30,679 nt of DNA from an uncultured Robinsoniella sp. (GTDB lineage Bacteria > Bacillota > Clostridia > Lachnospirales > Lachnospiraceae). How positions within the stretch are numbered: the stretch's first letter is position 1; each line of letters begins with the position of its first letter. Made by a program: the position numbers and the translations under genes. The stretch covers positions 1-30,679 of the forward strand of contig UQGG01000070.1 in the NCBI GenBank assembly GCA_900540475.1, given 5' to 3'. The notes beneath the pieces are model-generated. The model saw only the letters and a program-made list of their open reading frames with translations. It was not told the origin of the DNA and did no database searches. Below are positions 16,090 to 23,712 of this stretch, piece by piece.

Positions 16090-17199
16090 ATGAAGAAGAA
16101 AATGATTAGTATGGTTTTAGGGATGGCAATGGTATTAACATTACTCAGCGGATGTTCTATGGGGGATGAAGCAAAGGCAACGGAGGCCGCAAAGACCAGC
16201 GAAGCGGCGGATACGGATGCAGCAAAAGAAACGGAAAAAGCATCAGATGAAATGAAAGAAACAGTAGCCAAAGCGGCTGAGGAAGCGACAGAAACAGAGA
16301 CAGCAAAAACTGCTTCCGATACTGGTGAAAAGCTGAAAGTGGGATTTTGTCCTATGGATCTTTCGAATCCATTCTTTGCCCAGATGGCAAGCTCTGCAAA
16401 AAGCGCCGCAGAAGAAAATAATGTGGAATTGGTTGTTACGGATGGACAATCAGATTCCCAAAAGCAGGTAACAGCATTAGAGAACTTTATCTCCCAGGGA
16501 TGTAAGGCAATTATAGTAGTTCCGGTAGACGGTGAATCATTGAAAACAACAATAGAAGAAGCAGAAAAGTCCGGTATACCTGTTATCACTCATACTACGA
16601 AGGTAGATGCGGCAAGCGCTTTTATATCCATTGATGAAACAGATATGGGTACTACAATCGGATCTGAGTGCGGAAAATGGATGAAGGAGACATTTGGTGA
16701 TGAAGAAGTACAGTATGCCATCCTTAATCAGCCTACATTGCCGCAGATCATAAACAGAGAAAAAGGAATACAGGCAGGTATAGCAGAGTATGCACCAAAT
16801 GCAAAGCTGGTTACGACAGTAGCGGCTTGGCTGCCGGACATGGGAATGGAGGCAGCAGAAACAATCCTGCAGGCTTATCCGGATGTAAAAGCAATTGTGG
16901 GTATCAACGACAGCGGGGCTTTGGGTGCATATGAGGCATGTTCAGCTGCAAACATAGGAGATCAATTCTTTATAGGCGGTGTGGATGGGACAGAGGCAGG
17001 AGTAGAAAAAATTGCAGCAGGCACAATCTACAGAGCTTCGGTTGATATCGGACCTGTTCCTACCGGTGTTATGATGATCGATTATGCAAAGAAGCTGTGC
17101 AATGGGGAAGAGGTACCAAAAGAAACAATGGTGGAAGTAAAAGCGATCAATAAAGACAATGCACAGGAATATCTGGATGCGTTTAAAGAGGTTAAATAG
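16090..17199 (+). CDS. Sugar ABC transporter substrate-binding lipoprotein (ribose type), operon 1
   Basis: A 369-residue membrane-anchored binding protein delivering a sugar or polyol to the ABC importer encoded downstream. The signal peptide MKKKMISMVLGMAMVLTLLSGC ends in a clear lipobox with C22. Residues 23-80 form an Ala/Glu/Thr/Lys linker. From about residue 81 (KLKVGFCPMDLSNPFFAQM) it is a type 1 periplasmic-binding fold of the ribose/galactose class, with DGQSDSQKQVTALENFISQG, IVGINDSGALGAYEA and GGVDGTEAGVEKIAAG. The ATG at 16090 follows GGAGG (16078-16082) by 7 bases. The frame is open further upstream only because it passes through the MITE-like element. Hairpins in the 197-base gap downstream probably help give it a higher mRNA level than the ATPase gene. 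Confidence 0.93.
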   Translation: MKKKMISMVLGMAMVLTLLSGCSMGDEAKATEAAKTSEAADTDAAKETEKASDEMKETVAKAAEEATETETAKTASDTGEKLKVGFCPMDLSNPFFAQMASSAKSAAEENNVELVVTDGQSDSQKQVTALENFISQGCKAIIVVPVDGESLKTTIEEAEKSGIPVITHTTKVDAASAFISIDETDMGTTIGSECGKWMKETFGDEEVQYAILNQPTLPQIINREKGIQAGIAEYAPNAKLVTTVAAWLPDMGMEAAETILQAYPDVKAIVGINDSGALGAYEACSAANIGDQFFIGGVDGTEAGVEKIAAGTIYRASVDIGPVPTGVMMIDYAKKLCNGEEVPKETMVEVKAINKDNAQEYLDAFKEVK

Positions 17200-17265
17200 A
17201 CTTTTGAGGCGTATGGTGCAAAATAATTAATTATATTTGCAATAAAATACTAAGCGGATATTTGA

Positions 17266-17296
17266 TGCAGGGTACAATTGTGCGCTGTATCCTGCA
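17266..17296 (+). other. Intercistronic hairpin after binding protein 1
   Basis: TGCAGGGTACA (17266-17276) pairs with TGTATCCTGCA (17286-17296), 10 pairs plus one G-U, across a 9-base loop. No T run follows. Such structures after a binding-protein gene commonly protect its 3' end and lower downstream expression. Confidence 0.55.
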
Positions 17297-17318
17297 ACAG
17301 ATTACTCAGTTATGGATC

Positions 17319-17370
17319 AGAGTGTGTTTGAAAAATCAAGCAGCCAGAAAGGATTTTTCAAACACGCGCT
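17319..17370. repeat. Core-less pair of MITE-like terminal repeats
   Basis: GTGTTTGAAAAATC (17324-17337) and GATTTTTCAAACAC (17352-17365) form a perfect 14-bp inverted repeat that extends outward with minor mismatches to about 17319 and 17370. The arm AGAGTGTGTTTGAAAAATC matches the left end of copy B (AGAGCGTGTTTGAAAATTC). Only 14 bases separate the arms, so it looks like an element that lost its core. It sits 27 bases before the ATPase start and adds a second strong hairpin between the genes. Confidence 0.6.
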
Positions 17371-17396
17371 GGTAAAACAGAACAGGTGGTAAAGAT

Positions 17397-18929
17397 ATGT
17401 CAAAAAAAGTCAGCTTAAAAATGGTTAATATATGTAAATCATATCCCGGTGTAAAAGCATTGTCAAATGTATCCATAGATTTATACGAAGGGGAAGTACA
17501 TGCTTTATTAGGAGAAAATGGAGCTGGTAAATCCACATTGTGTAAAATTATTGCAGGTGCGCAGCAGATGGATTCCGGTGAATATTTTATTTATGGAAAA
17601 CAGATTTATCATTTGACGCCGCACACTGCGAAAGAACACGGAGTTGGAATTATCTATCAGGAGTTTAACCTGGTTCCTTATTTAAAAGTCTATGAAAATC
17701 TTTTTTTGGGAAAAGAAATCAAAAAAGGACCAAACACCGATAAAAAAGAGATGGTAAAAAGAACAAAAGAAGTTTTTGATCGGCTGAAAATAGATATAGA
17801 TCCCAGTGCAAGAATCTGTGATTTGTCAAATGCGTATAAACAATTGGTAGAGATAGCGAAGGCCGTTTTGGAAAAGGCAAAGATATTATGTATGGATGAA
17901 CCTACTGCTCCGTTAACAAACAGGGAGGTATCTATTTTATTTGATTTAATAGCAGATTTAAAGAAACAGGGAGTTACCATCATCTATATCTCTCATCGCC
18001 TGGAAGAATTATTTGAAGTAGCAGACCGAATTACGATTATGAGAGATGGTGAATATGTAAAAACAGTGGAAACTTCAGAGACAAACCGAAAGGAATTGGT
18101 AGGGCTGATGGTTGGCAGAGAACTTGGAGAGGATTTTCCAAAACGATCTGTTGAATTAGGGGAAGAAGTATTAAGAGTCGAAAATCTGTCTGCATCAAAA
18201 AAATTGAAAGATATTTCATTTGTGCTGAGAAAAGGGGAGATACTGGGGTTTGCCGGGCTTGTTGGGGCTGGGCGGACAGAAGTTATGCGTGCAATATTTG
18301 GAGCAGATAAAAAGATAACCGGAGATATCTATATTCATGGAAGAAAAACGGAAATAAAGAGACCTGCGGATGCGATTAAAAATGGTATCGGTTTAATTCC
18401 GGAAGACAGAAAAGGAGAGGGGGTTTCTCTGACCATGTCTGTGAGAGAAAATATTTCACTGATTAAGTTGAAGGATATCTGCAGATTAATGACGATAGAC
18501 AAAAAAAGAGATGAAGGAATATCGAAACAATATATAGCTGCCTTATCGATAAAAACGCCCACAATGGAACAAAAGGTTAAAAATCTAAGCGGTGGAAACC
18601 AACAAAAAGTTGCACTGGCAAAGTGGCTTACTATGGATACGGATATCATCATACTGGATGAACCTACCAGAGGGATTGACGTTGGTGCAAAGCAGGAGAT
18701 ATATGTGCTGATGAACCAACTGGCGGAAAGTGGGAAATCCATTATAATGATTTCTTCTGAGATGCCGGAACTGATCGGTATGAGTGACAGAATTCTTGCT
18801 ATGTATGAAGGAAGAATTAAAGGTGAAGTAAGTGATGAATTGGCAACCCAGCAAAATATATTGGAATTGGCTTCCGGTGGAAAAACAGGCGAGGTGGAAC
18901 AGGATGAAGAAAAAGATTTCGTTAAGTAA
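17397..18929 (+). CDS. Sugar ABC importer ATPase, two-domain RbsA/MglA type, operon 1
   Basis: A 510-residue cytoplasmic ATPase carrying two nucleotide-binding domains, the usual form for ribose-type importers. The first domain has Walker A GENGAGKST (K45), Q-loop YQEFNLVP, a degenerate signature LSNAYKQLVEIAK and Walker B ILCMDEPTAPLT. The second has the degenerate GLVGAGRTEVMRAIFG in place of Walker A, signature LSGGNQQKVALAKW and Walker B IIILDEPTRGIDVGA. This pairing of one degenerate site per domain is normal for RbsA relatives. AGGTGG at 17384-17389 precedes the ATG. It overlaps the permease gene by 26 bases. Substrate is set by the binding protein and is not known. Confidence 0.95.
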   Translation: MSKKVSLKMVNICKSYPGVKALSNVSIDLYEGEVHALLGENGAGKSTLCKIIAGAQQMDSGEYFIYGKQIYHLTPHTAKEHGVGIIYQEFNLVPYLKVYENLFLGKEIKKGPNTDKKEMVKRTKEVFDRLKIDIDPSARICDLSNAYKQLVEIAKAVLEKAKILCMDEPTAPLTNREVSILFDLIADLKKQGVTIIYISHRLEELFEVADRITIMRDGEYVKTVETSETNRKELVGLMVGRELGEDFPKRSVELGEEVLRVENLSASKKLKDISFVLRKGEILGFAGLVGAGRTEVMRAIFGADKKITGDIYIHGRKTEIKRPADAIKNGIGLIPEDRKGEGVSLTMSVRENISLIKLKDICRLMTIDKKRDEGISKQYIAALSIKTPTMEQKVKNLSGGNQQKVALAKWLTMDTDIIILDEPTRGIDVGAKQEIYVLMNQLAESGKSIIMISSEMPELIGMSDRILAMYEGRIKGEVSDELATQQNILELASGGKTGEVEQDEEKDFVK

Positions 18930-19848
18930 ATATGGCGTTTATATTATATTACTGCTTTTGATTCTGGTATTTACGTTTACGACAGACTCCTTTATGACAG
19001 GCAAAAATATACTGAATATCGGAAGTCAGGTTTCTATGATCGGAATCTGCGCAGTTGGAATGACAATGGTTCTTCTTACAGGAGGAATAGATATTTCCGT
19101 AGGGGCAATGATTGCATTGACCGGGGTTATCTGCTCAAAATTGATGGTAGAATCAGGTCTGCATATGATACTGGCAATTCTGATTACGCTGGGGATTGGT
19201 ACCGCTCTGGGTTTGTTTGTAGGTTTTATGGTTACAAGATTTGGGGTGCCAGCTTTGATAGCCACGCTTGCCATGCAGACAATTGCAAAGGGGATTGCAT
19301 ATATTCTGACCGGTGGTATACCGATTTATGGGTTGGATGATTCCTTCCGGATATTTGGCCAGGGATATATATGGATTATTCCGACACCACTTGTCATTAT
19401 GGTTCTGGTATTTATTTTTGGATATTGGATGCTGGAAAAAACCTGTTTTGGACGACATGTCTATGCCATAGGCGGAAATGAAGAAGTTGCCCGTCTTTCA
19501 GGGATAAATGTTGCAAAGCGGAAGATGCAGATATATTCTTTCAGTGGTTTTTTTGCATCTCTCTCCGGTATTATTATGCTGTCCAGAATTAATTCCGGAC
19601 AGCCTGCCGTAGGCACAGGATTTGAGATGGATGTTATTACCGGTGCTGTTTTAGGGGGAGTCAGTGTAGCAGGCGGAGAAGGCAGAATTACAAATGTAAT
19701 TGCCGGTGTCTTAATAATGGGGATTTTAAGTAATGGTATGGTTCTTTTGAATCTGGATGAATATTGGCAATGGGTGGTGAAGGGAATTGTCCTGTTTATA
19801 GCAGTGGCATTTGACAATATACAGAAGAAAAGAGATCAGGCAAAATAG
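18904..19848 (+). CDS. Sugar ABC importer permease (ribose type), operon 1
   Basis: A 314-residue permease with about nine hydrophobic segments and the family motif VLLTGGIDISVGAMIALTGV, plus AIGGNEEVARLSGI and the late TGAVLGGVSVAGGEGRI. It forms the membrane channel for the preceding ATPase. ATG 18904 is chosen: it begins MKKKISLSKYGVYI with the expected short basic N-terminus and has GAGGTGG at 18891-18897. The longer frame from 18832 would run deep into the ATPase gene. The stop is 14 bases before the next ATG. Confidence 0.93.
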   Translation: MKKKISLSKYGVYIILLLLILVFTFTTDSFMTGKNILNIGSQVSMIGICAVGMTMVLLTGGIDISVGAMIALTGVICSKLMVESGLHMILAILITLGIGTALGLFVGFMVTRFGVPALIATLAMQTIAKGIAYILTGGIPIYGLDDSFRIFGQGYIWIIPTPLVIMVLVFIFGYWMLEKTCFGRHVYAIGGNEEVARLSGINVAKRKMQIYSFSGFFASLSGIIMLSRINSGQPAVGTGFEMDVITGAVLGGVSVAGGEGRITNVIAGVLIMGILSNGMVLLNLDEYWQWVVKGIVLFIAVAFDNIQKKRDQAK

Positions 19849-19862
19849 AGGAGGACTTGAAT

Positions 19863-21047
19863 ATGGGTGAGACTTGTAGAGCGGCAGTTTGGGTAAAAGC
19901 AAATGATATCCGGGTAATGGATGTAAAAATGCCTGAATGCGGTGATGACGGTATGATTATTAAAGTAGAGGCAGCAAGTGTATGTGGTACGGATTTACAT
20001 GTTTACCGTAATGATCCTTCAGTCCCTACGATACTTGGACATGAAGTATGCGGAACAATTGTTGAGATGGGCGTAAATGCAAATCAGACGATTAAGTGTT
20101 TTACAGGAAAACTGCATGTGGGAGACAGAATTAATATCTATCCATGGATAACCTGCGGGCATTGCGTAAACTGTCTTACTTACGGGGTGGGGGCCTGCGG
20201 AGTATGTGATAATTCTTTTGTGTATGGATTACCTTATGAATGCCTGGGATTGGGGGGAAGACCGGTAATTTCTTCTTCCATGGAAATAAAACCTTATATC
20301 AAAGGTGGATTTTCAGAATATATGTATGTATTTCCTGGAACTTTTGTATGGCAGGTACCGGCGGAAATGCCTAATCACATTGCATCGCTGCTGGACCCAA
20401 TGGCGGTAGCCATGCGGACGGTAGAATTGGCACAGCGTGCACCGGGGGTATTTGAAGACAGCCTTAATTTTAATTCTACGGTTCTGGTGATTGGAGACGG
20501 GCAGATAGGTGCATTGACAGGAGCGTGCGCAAAAGCCCTGGGGATAAAGAATTTAATTATTGCAGGGGGAAGAGACGAAAGACTTGCCATAGCAAAAGAA
20601 GTGTCCGGTGCAGATTGTGTGATGAATTATCATAAGCTTTCTTTGGAAGAGCGAAAAGAAATTGTGGATTCCTTTACAGATGGCAGAGGAGCAGATGTGG
20701 TATTTCAGTGTGTGGGCAGCCCTATGGCATTTCGGGATGGCATTGAGTTGATGAAGCAGGTTGGTACTTTAGTAGAGACAGGTAATATTGCGGAAGCGGC
20801 ACCTATAGACTTTGATCCGGCAAGAGATTTGTGCTGTAAGCATGCCACTTATGTGGGGATGAGTATTAATACACCCAGCGCATTTAATAAAGCTTATCAG
20901 GCACTTTTTAAATATAAAGAAATGCATCTGGAGAGATTATTTACTCATAGATGTACTCTGGATACCTTGTTGGATACAATGAATGATTCTAAAAATCCGG
21001 CGTATATGAAAAGCTGGGTTAATTTTTCCGGAATCGAGCATGTTTGA
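19863..21047 (+). CDS. Zinc-dependent alcohol/polyol dehydrogenase (MDR family)
   Basis: A 394-residue medium-chain dehydrogenase, NAD(P)-dependent, likely oxidising a polyol or secondary alcohol to a ketone. Catalytic zinc ligands C41 (SVCGTDLH) and H60-E61 (LGHEVCG) are present. A Cys-rich lobe CGHCVNCLTYGVGACGVC resembles the structural-zinc site with wider spacing than usual. The nucleotide-binding turn is VIGDGQIGALTGACAKALG. At 394 residues it is longer than the 340-360 typical of sorbitol-dehydrogenase relatives, with an extra segment around residues 120-140. ATG 19863 is 8 bases after AGGAGG (19849-19854); the TTG at 19857 is too close. It is translated with the transporter operon, so its substrate is probably the imported compound or its first product. 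Confidence 0.88.
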   Translation: MGETCRAAVWVKANDIRVMDVKMPECGDDGMIIKVEAASVCGTDLHVYRNDPSVPTILGHEVCGTIVEMGVNANQTIKCFTGKLHVGDRINIYPWITCGHCVNCLTYGVGACGVCDNSFVYGLPYECLGLGGRPVISSSMEIKPYIKGGFSEYMYVFPGTFVWQVPAEMPNHIASLLDPMAVAMRTVELAQRAPGVFEDSLNFNSTVLVIGDGQIGALTGACAKALGIKNLIIAGGRDERLAIAKEVSGADCVMNYHKLSLEERKEIVDSFTDGRGADVVFQCVGSPMAFRDGIELMKQVGTLVETGNIAEAAPIDFDPARDLCCKHATYVGMSINTPSAFNKAYQALFKYKEMHLERLFTHRCTLDTLLDTMNDSKNPAYMKSWVNFSGIEHV

Positions 21048-21067
21048 AAAGACAGGAGGAGACATAA

Positions 21068-22132
21068 ATGGAAGGTAAGATGAAAGCACTCAGAATGTAT
21101 GCACCAAATGATTTTCGGATTGAGGAAATACCAATTCCGGATATCCGGGAAGATGAAATTCTAATAAAGGTAGAAGCATGCGGCATCTGTGCAGGTGATG
21201 TGAAAACGCTTCACGGAGGTATCCGAGTCTGGGGGACTACGCCGGAAAACAGATACATTGAGGCACCTATTACCGGTGGACATGAGTTTGTAGGAAGAGT
21301 AGTGGAATTTGGCAATAAAGTAAATGGTATTAAATTAGGAGATAGAATGGTATCAGAGCAGATCGTGCCCTGCGGCGAATGCCGTTTTTGCAGAGAGGGT
21401 AATTATTCTATGTGTCATCGCCATTACATCTATGGTTTTAAACAGGAAACTCCGGGAGGATTTGCTGAATTTATGAAATTTCACCACAGCGGGATACATC
21501 ATATAATTCCGGAAGGAATGAGTGCCTGGCAGGCGACGCTAATTGAGCCATTAGCATGCGCCATGCATGCAGTGGACAGAGCAAAGATCGGACATAGTGA
21601 TGTTGTAGTCATTGGAGGATTAGGAGCGATAGGCCTTGGAATGGTCAGCGCAGCCAGAAAACTGGAACCCAAAATGATTATCGGTTTGGATTTAAGGAGA
21701 AAACGATTAGAACTGGCAAAGCAATATGGTGCGGACATTGTTATGAATCCGATAGATATGGATGTGGTGGAAGAAATAAAGAAACTGACAGAGGGGTATG
21801 GATGCGATGTCTATATCGAAGCTTCAGGAAGTGAAAAAAGTGTAAAGCAGGGAATGGGAGCAATTCGGTTTCAAGGAAGATATGTTCAATTTGGTGTCTT
21901 TCCTGAAGAAATAACAGTTGACTGGAATGATATTGGAGATGGAAAAGAAATCGATATCTATGGAGCGCATCTTGCACCATACTGCTATCGTCCGGTTATA
22001 CATGGAATTATGAATGGAAGCATACATACGGAAGGATTGATGACACATACCTATCGGTTGGAGGATTGGAAGGAGGCGTTTGAAACAGCGGAGAAAAATC
22101 CGGATGCATTAAAGGTTATGCTGGTACCTTAA
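21068..22132 (+). CDS. Zinc-dependent dehydrogenase resembling erythritol/L-threitol dehydrogenase
   Basis: A 354-residue medium-chain dehydrogenase. Zinc ligands are C41 in CGICAGDVK and H72-E73 in TGGHEFVG; structural zinc is CGECRFCREGNYSMC. The Rossmann turn is VIGGLGAIGLGMVSAARK. The combination CGICAGDVKTLHGG, SEQIVPCGECRFCR, DVYIEASG and a C-terminal IDIYGAHLAPYCY is what I recall of the erythritol/L-threitol dehydrogenase group, which makes L-erythrulose. A sorbitol or other polyol dehydrogenase is the alternative. GGAGGAG precedes the ATG by 6 bases and the gap to the upstream gene is 20 bases. As last gene of operon 1 it supports a polyol as the imported substrate. The resemblance is from memory, not a search. 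Confidence 0.82.
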   Translation: MEGKMKALRMYAPNDFRIEEIPIPDIREDEILIKVEACGICAGDVKTLHGGIRVWGTTPENRYIEAPITGGHEFVGRVVEFGNKVNGIKLGDRMVSEQIVPCGECRFCREGNYSMCHRHYIYGFKQETPGGFAEFMKFHHSGIHHIIPEGMSAWQATLIEPLACAMHAVDRAKIGHSDVVVIGGLGAIGLGMVSAARKLEPKMIIGLDLRRKRLELAKQYGADIVMNPIDMDVVEEIKKLTEGYGCDVYIEASGSEKSVKQGMGAIRFQGRYVQFGVFPEEITVDWNDIGDGKEIDIYGAHLAPYCYRPVIHGIMNGSIHTEGLMTHTYRLEDWKEAFETAEKNPDALKVMLVP

Positions 22133-22176
22133 AAATAGTTAAACAGAAATGACTAGGTGTTGTTTTATATTTGGTA

Positions 22177-22214
22177 AAAAAAGCGTGATAGATATTATTC
22201 TATGACGCTTTTTT
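22177..22214. terminator. Bidirectional intrinsic terminator
   Basis: AAAAAAGCGTGATAG (22177-22191) and CTATGACGCTTTTTT (22200-22214) pair at 14 of 15 positions. The A run on one arm and T run on the other let it stop operon 1 from the left and the AraC gene from the right. Confidence 0.88.
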
Positions 22215-22216
22215 AG

Positions 22217-22236
22217 AGAGTGTTTGAAAAGCTATT
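22217..22236. repeat. Solo terminal repeat of the MITE-like family
   Basis: AGAGTGTTTGAAAAGCTATT resembles the element left end (AGAGCGTGTTTGAAAATT at 25121). It overlaps the last two codons (stop included) of the AraC-family gene, whose end may have been reshaped by the insertion. There is no core beside it. Confidence 0.4.
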
Positions 22237-23101
22237 GCATCGGTCTGTCTGTGTTAATTGTTGGGGTTAGATTATCAAAACGGTATTGATTGGCGGTTAT
22301 ACCTACTTCTTTTTTAAATACAGAACAGAAATAGTTGTATTCCGTAAATCCGGTCAGTTCAGCTATTTCTGTGATCGTGGAATCTGTTTCTACCAGCAGT
22401 TTTTTTGCATGTTCAATGCGTTTTACCGTAATGTACTTGCCAATGCTGGTATTCAGGGAATCGTTGATTACATCATAAAGCTTTGTACGGCTCATCATAA
22501 ACTCTATGCAAAGATCGTGGATGGTAATTTTATCTGCAATATGCTGGTCGATATAATGATCCAGCTTTGTTAAAAAACCATTCCTGTTAAGGCGGATAAT
22601 GCCTTTATACATAACATAGTAAGTACAGGCTTCCAGTAATTGAGCAAGAGCCTGTATCTTCTCTTCGGAATGATATTGGATATCTGCAATCAGCTCAGCG
22701 CAGTCAAGGGAGTATAAACCGTATTGCTGGCAAAGGGTTTTTAGTGTTTGCATAAGAAGTGCGGTATCTTCAATTGTTGTGATCTGTCCAAAGACGATAT
22801 AACCAATAATGACATGGTTGTCTTTCAGAGGTGCAACAACCTCTGTTAAACCTGCATGGCAAGTATAAATGACCAGACTTTCGTTTTTTTTACATTCTTT
22901 AAATGCTGTCACATTGCTTTTAATACAATTTTGTCTGGTAGTGGGATTGTTATGCATGAACTCACAAAATTTACTATGCTGTTCAGGATAAGCCATAATT
23001 TTAACGTAATTCCCGTCATATACGGACGAACGGATATTCGTTACAGAATAAAAATTGTGCATAACTTTTTTTAATAAATCATATTCCAGGGTTAGCTTCA
23101 T
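22232..23101 (-). CDS. AraC-family regulator with an N-terminal PocR sensory domain
   Basis: A 289-residue transcription factor. Residues about 10-160 look like a PocR sensory domain, with a Cys pattern around KFCEFMHNN, RQNCIKSN, KECKK and YTCHAGLTEVVAPL and the following IGYIVFGQI. PocR itself regulates propanediol use, and such domains are thought to bind small diols, polyols or sugars. Residues about 190-280 are the two AraC helix-turn-helix units (IHDLCIEFMMSRTKLYDVI and ITEIAELTGFTEYNYFCSVFKKEVG). GGAGTG about 8 bases before the ATG supports the start. It sits between operon 1 and the Fe-dehydrogenase, and is the likely activator of this catabolic locus. Confidence 0.88.
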   Translation of the reverse strand: MKLTLEYDLLKKVMHNFYSVTNIRSSVYDGNYVKIMAYPEQHSKFCEFMHNNPTTRQNCIKSNVTAFKECKKNESLVIYTCHAGLTEVVAPLKDNHVIIGYIVFGQITTIEDTALLMQTLKTLCQQYGLYSLDCAELIADIQYHSEEKIQALAQLLEACTYYVMYKGIIRLNRNGFLTKLDHYIDQHIADKITIHDLCIEFMMSRTKLYDVINDSLNTSIGKYITVKRIEHAKKLLVETDSTITEIAELTGFTEYNYFCSVFKKEVGITANQYRFDNLTPTINTDRPMQ

Positions 23102-23205
23102 TAGACTTCACTCCATTACTTTCTCTTTTCGTGGTGGTCCGGAAAAAGAGTTCGAACTATTTTATAGTAATGCGGATTTATTTGCCTATTCTGGAAAATT
23201 AGAAG

Positions 23206-23245
23206 GTTATATAATATATATAACAGAAAAATATAGAAATATCAA
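23206..23245 (-). promoter_or_regulatory. Promoter of the AraC-family gene with an overlapping palindrome
   Basis: On the minus strand TTGATA (23240-23245), 17-base spacer, TATATA (23217-23222). GTTATATA (23206-23213) and TATATAAC (23217-23224) form a perfect palindrome with a 3-base centre over the -10. It could be an operator, but AT-rich palindromes arise easily. Confidence 0.4.
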
Positions 23246-23351
23246 GAAAAAACGGGAAAAGATAAGAAATAAGAAGATATTTGCCAAAATATGGAAAATA
23301 AGAAGGCTATATACTGGCGTAACAATTTTTAAAACATGTAAATAAATTACC

Positions 23352-23382
23352 GTACACAGAACCTCATTCAAGTTGTGTGTAC
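23352..23382. other. Hairpin in the 611-base gap between the AraC and Fe-dehydrogenase genes
   Basis: GTACACAGAAC (23352-23362) and GTTGTGTGTAC (23372-23382) pair at 10 of 11 positions. It is followed by two short open frames and then a strong terminator, so the gap may hold a small transcript on the plus strand. No clear plus-strand promoter was found. Confidence 0.35.
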
Positions 23383-23423
23383 AGAATTATAGTGATAATA
23401 AGTGCTGCCCTAAGGAGATGATA

Positions 23424-23501
23424 ATGCAAAAAGGGGTGATAAAAGGAACCTGTTTTATGAAAGGAATAAGCCTGAAGCTACCGGCTGCAAGTAAGACCTA
23501 G
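23424..23501 (+). CDS. Possible 25-residue leader or small peptide
   Basis: ATG 23424 has a good AAGGAG (23412-23417) 6 bases upstream. The product MQKGVIKGTCFMKGISLKLP continues five residues to a stop at 23499-23501. It has no recognised relatives. It could be a leader peptide, a relic, or chance; the ribosome site is the only positive signal. Confidence 0.2.
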   Translation: MQKGVIKGTCFMKGISLKLPAASKT

Positions 23502-23529
23502 TATACTACAATGTAAACAGGCATATGAA

Positions 23530-23652
23530 ATGAATAAAAGTTACCTGTGGTTATTCGTATATAAAGAGTGTAAGTACAAGTTTTATCGGATGTTGTTTAG
23601 CGGAGAGGATAAACGTCATAAGAAGATAATTGAGAAAAAAGGAATATTATAA
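23530..23652 (+). CDS. Possible 40-residue basic small protein or gene remnant
   Basis: The open frame starts at ATG 23530, reads MNKSYLWLFVYKECKYKFYR early and ends EKKGIL, stopping at 23650-23652, 4 bases before a strong terminator. It is rich in Lys and aromatic residues. No Shine-Dalgarno is visible. It may be the tail of a decayed gene, since the frame is open back to 23476. No function is recognised. Confidence 0.2.
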   Translation: MNKSYLWLFVYKECKYKFYRMLFSGEDKRHKKIIEKKGIL

Positions 23653-23656
23653 GAAA

Positions 23657-23691
23657 AAAGAAAAACCGGCTGGGACAGCCGGTTTTTCTTT
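23657..23691. terminator. Strong bidirectional intrinsic terminator
   Basis: AAAGAAAAACCGGCT (23657-23671) and AGCCGGTTTTTCTTT (23677-23691) pair perfectly over 15 bp with a 5-base loop. It ends the Fe-dehydrogenase transcript (minus strand) and any plus-strand transcript from the gap. Confidence 0.92.
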
Positions 23692-23712
23692 ATGTAGAAA
23701 TAACAAGGTCAA

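Noticed and set aside
16044..16589. A 181-residue minus-strand frame opposite binding protein 1
   Set aside because: It is an Ala/Ser-rich shadow of the low-complexity linker codons on the coding strand.
23055..23345. A 96-residue plus-strand frame opposite the start of the AraC gene
   Set aside because: It begins antisense to a clear regulator gene, has no ribosome site, and its Lys/Ile-rich end reflects AT-rich intergenic DNA.
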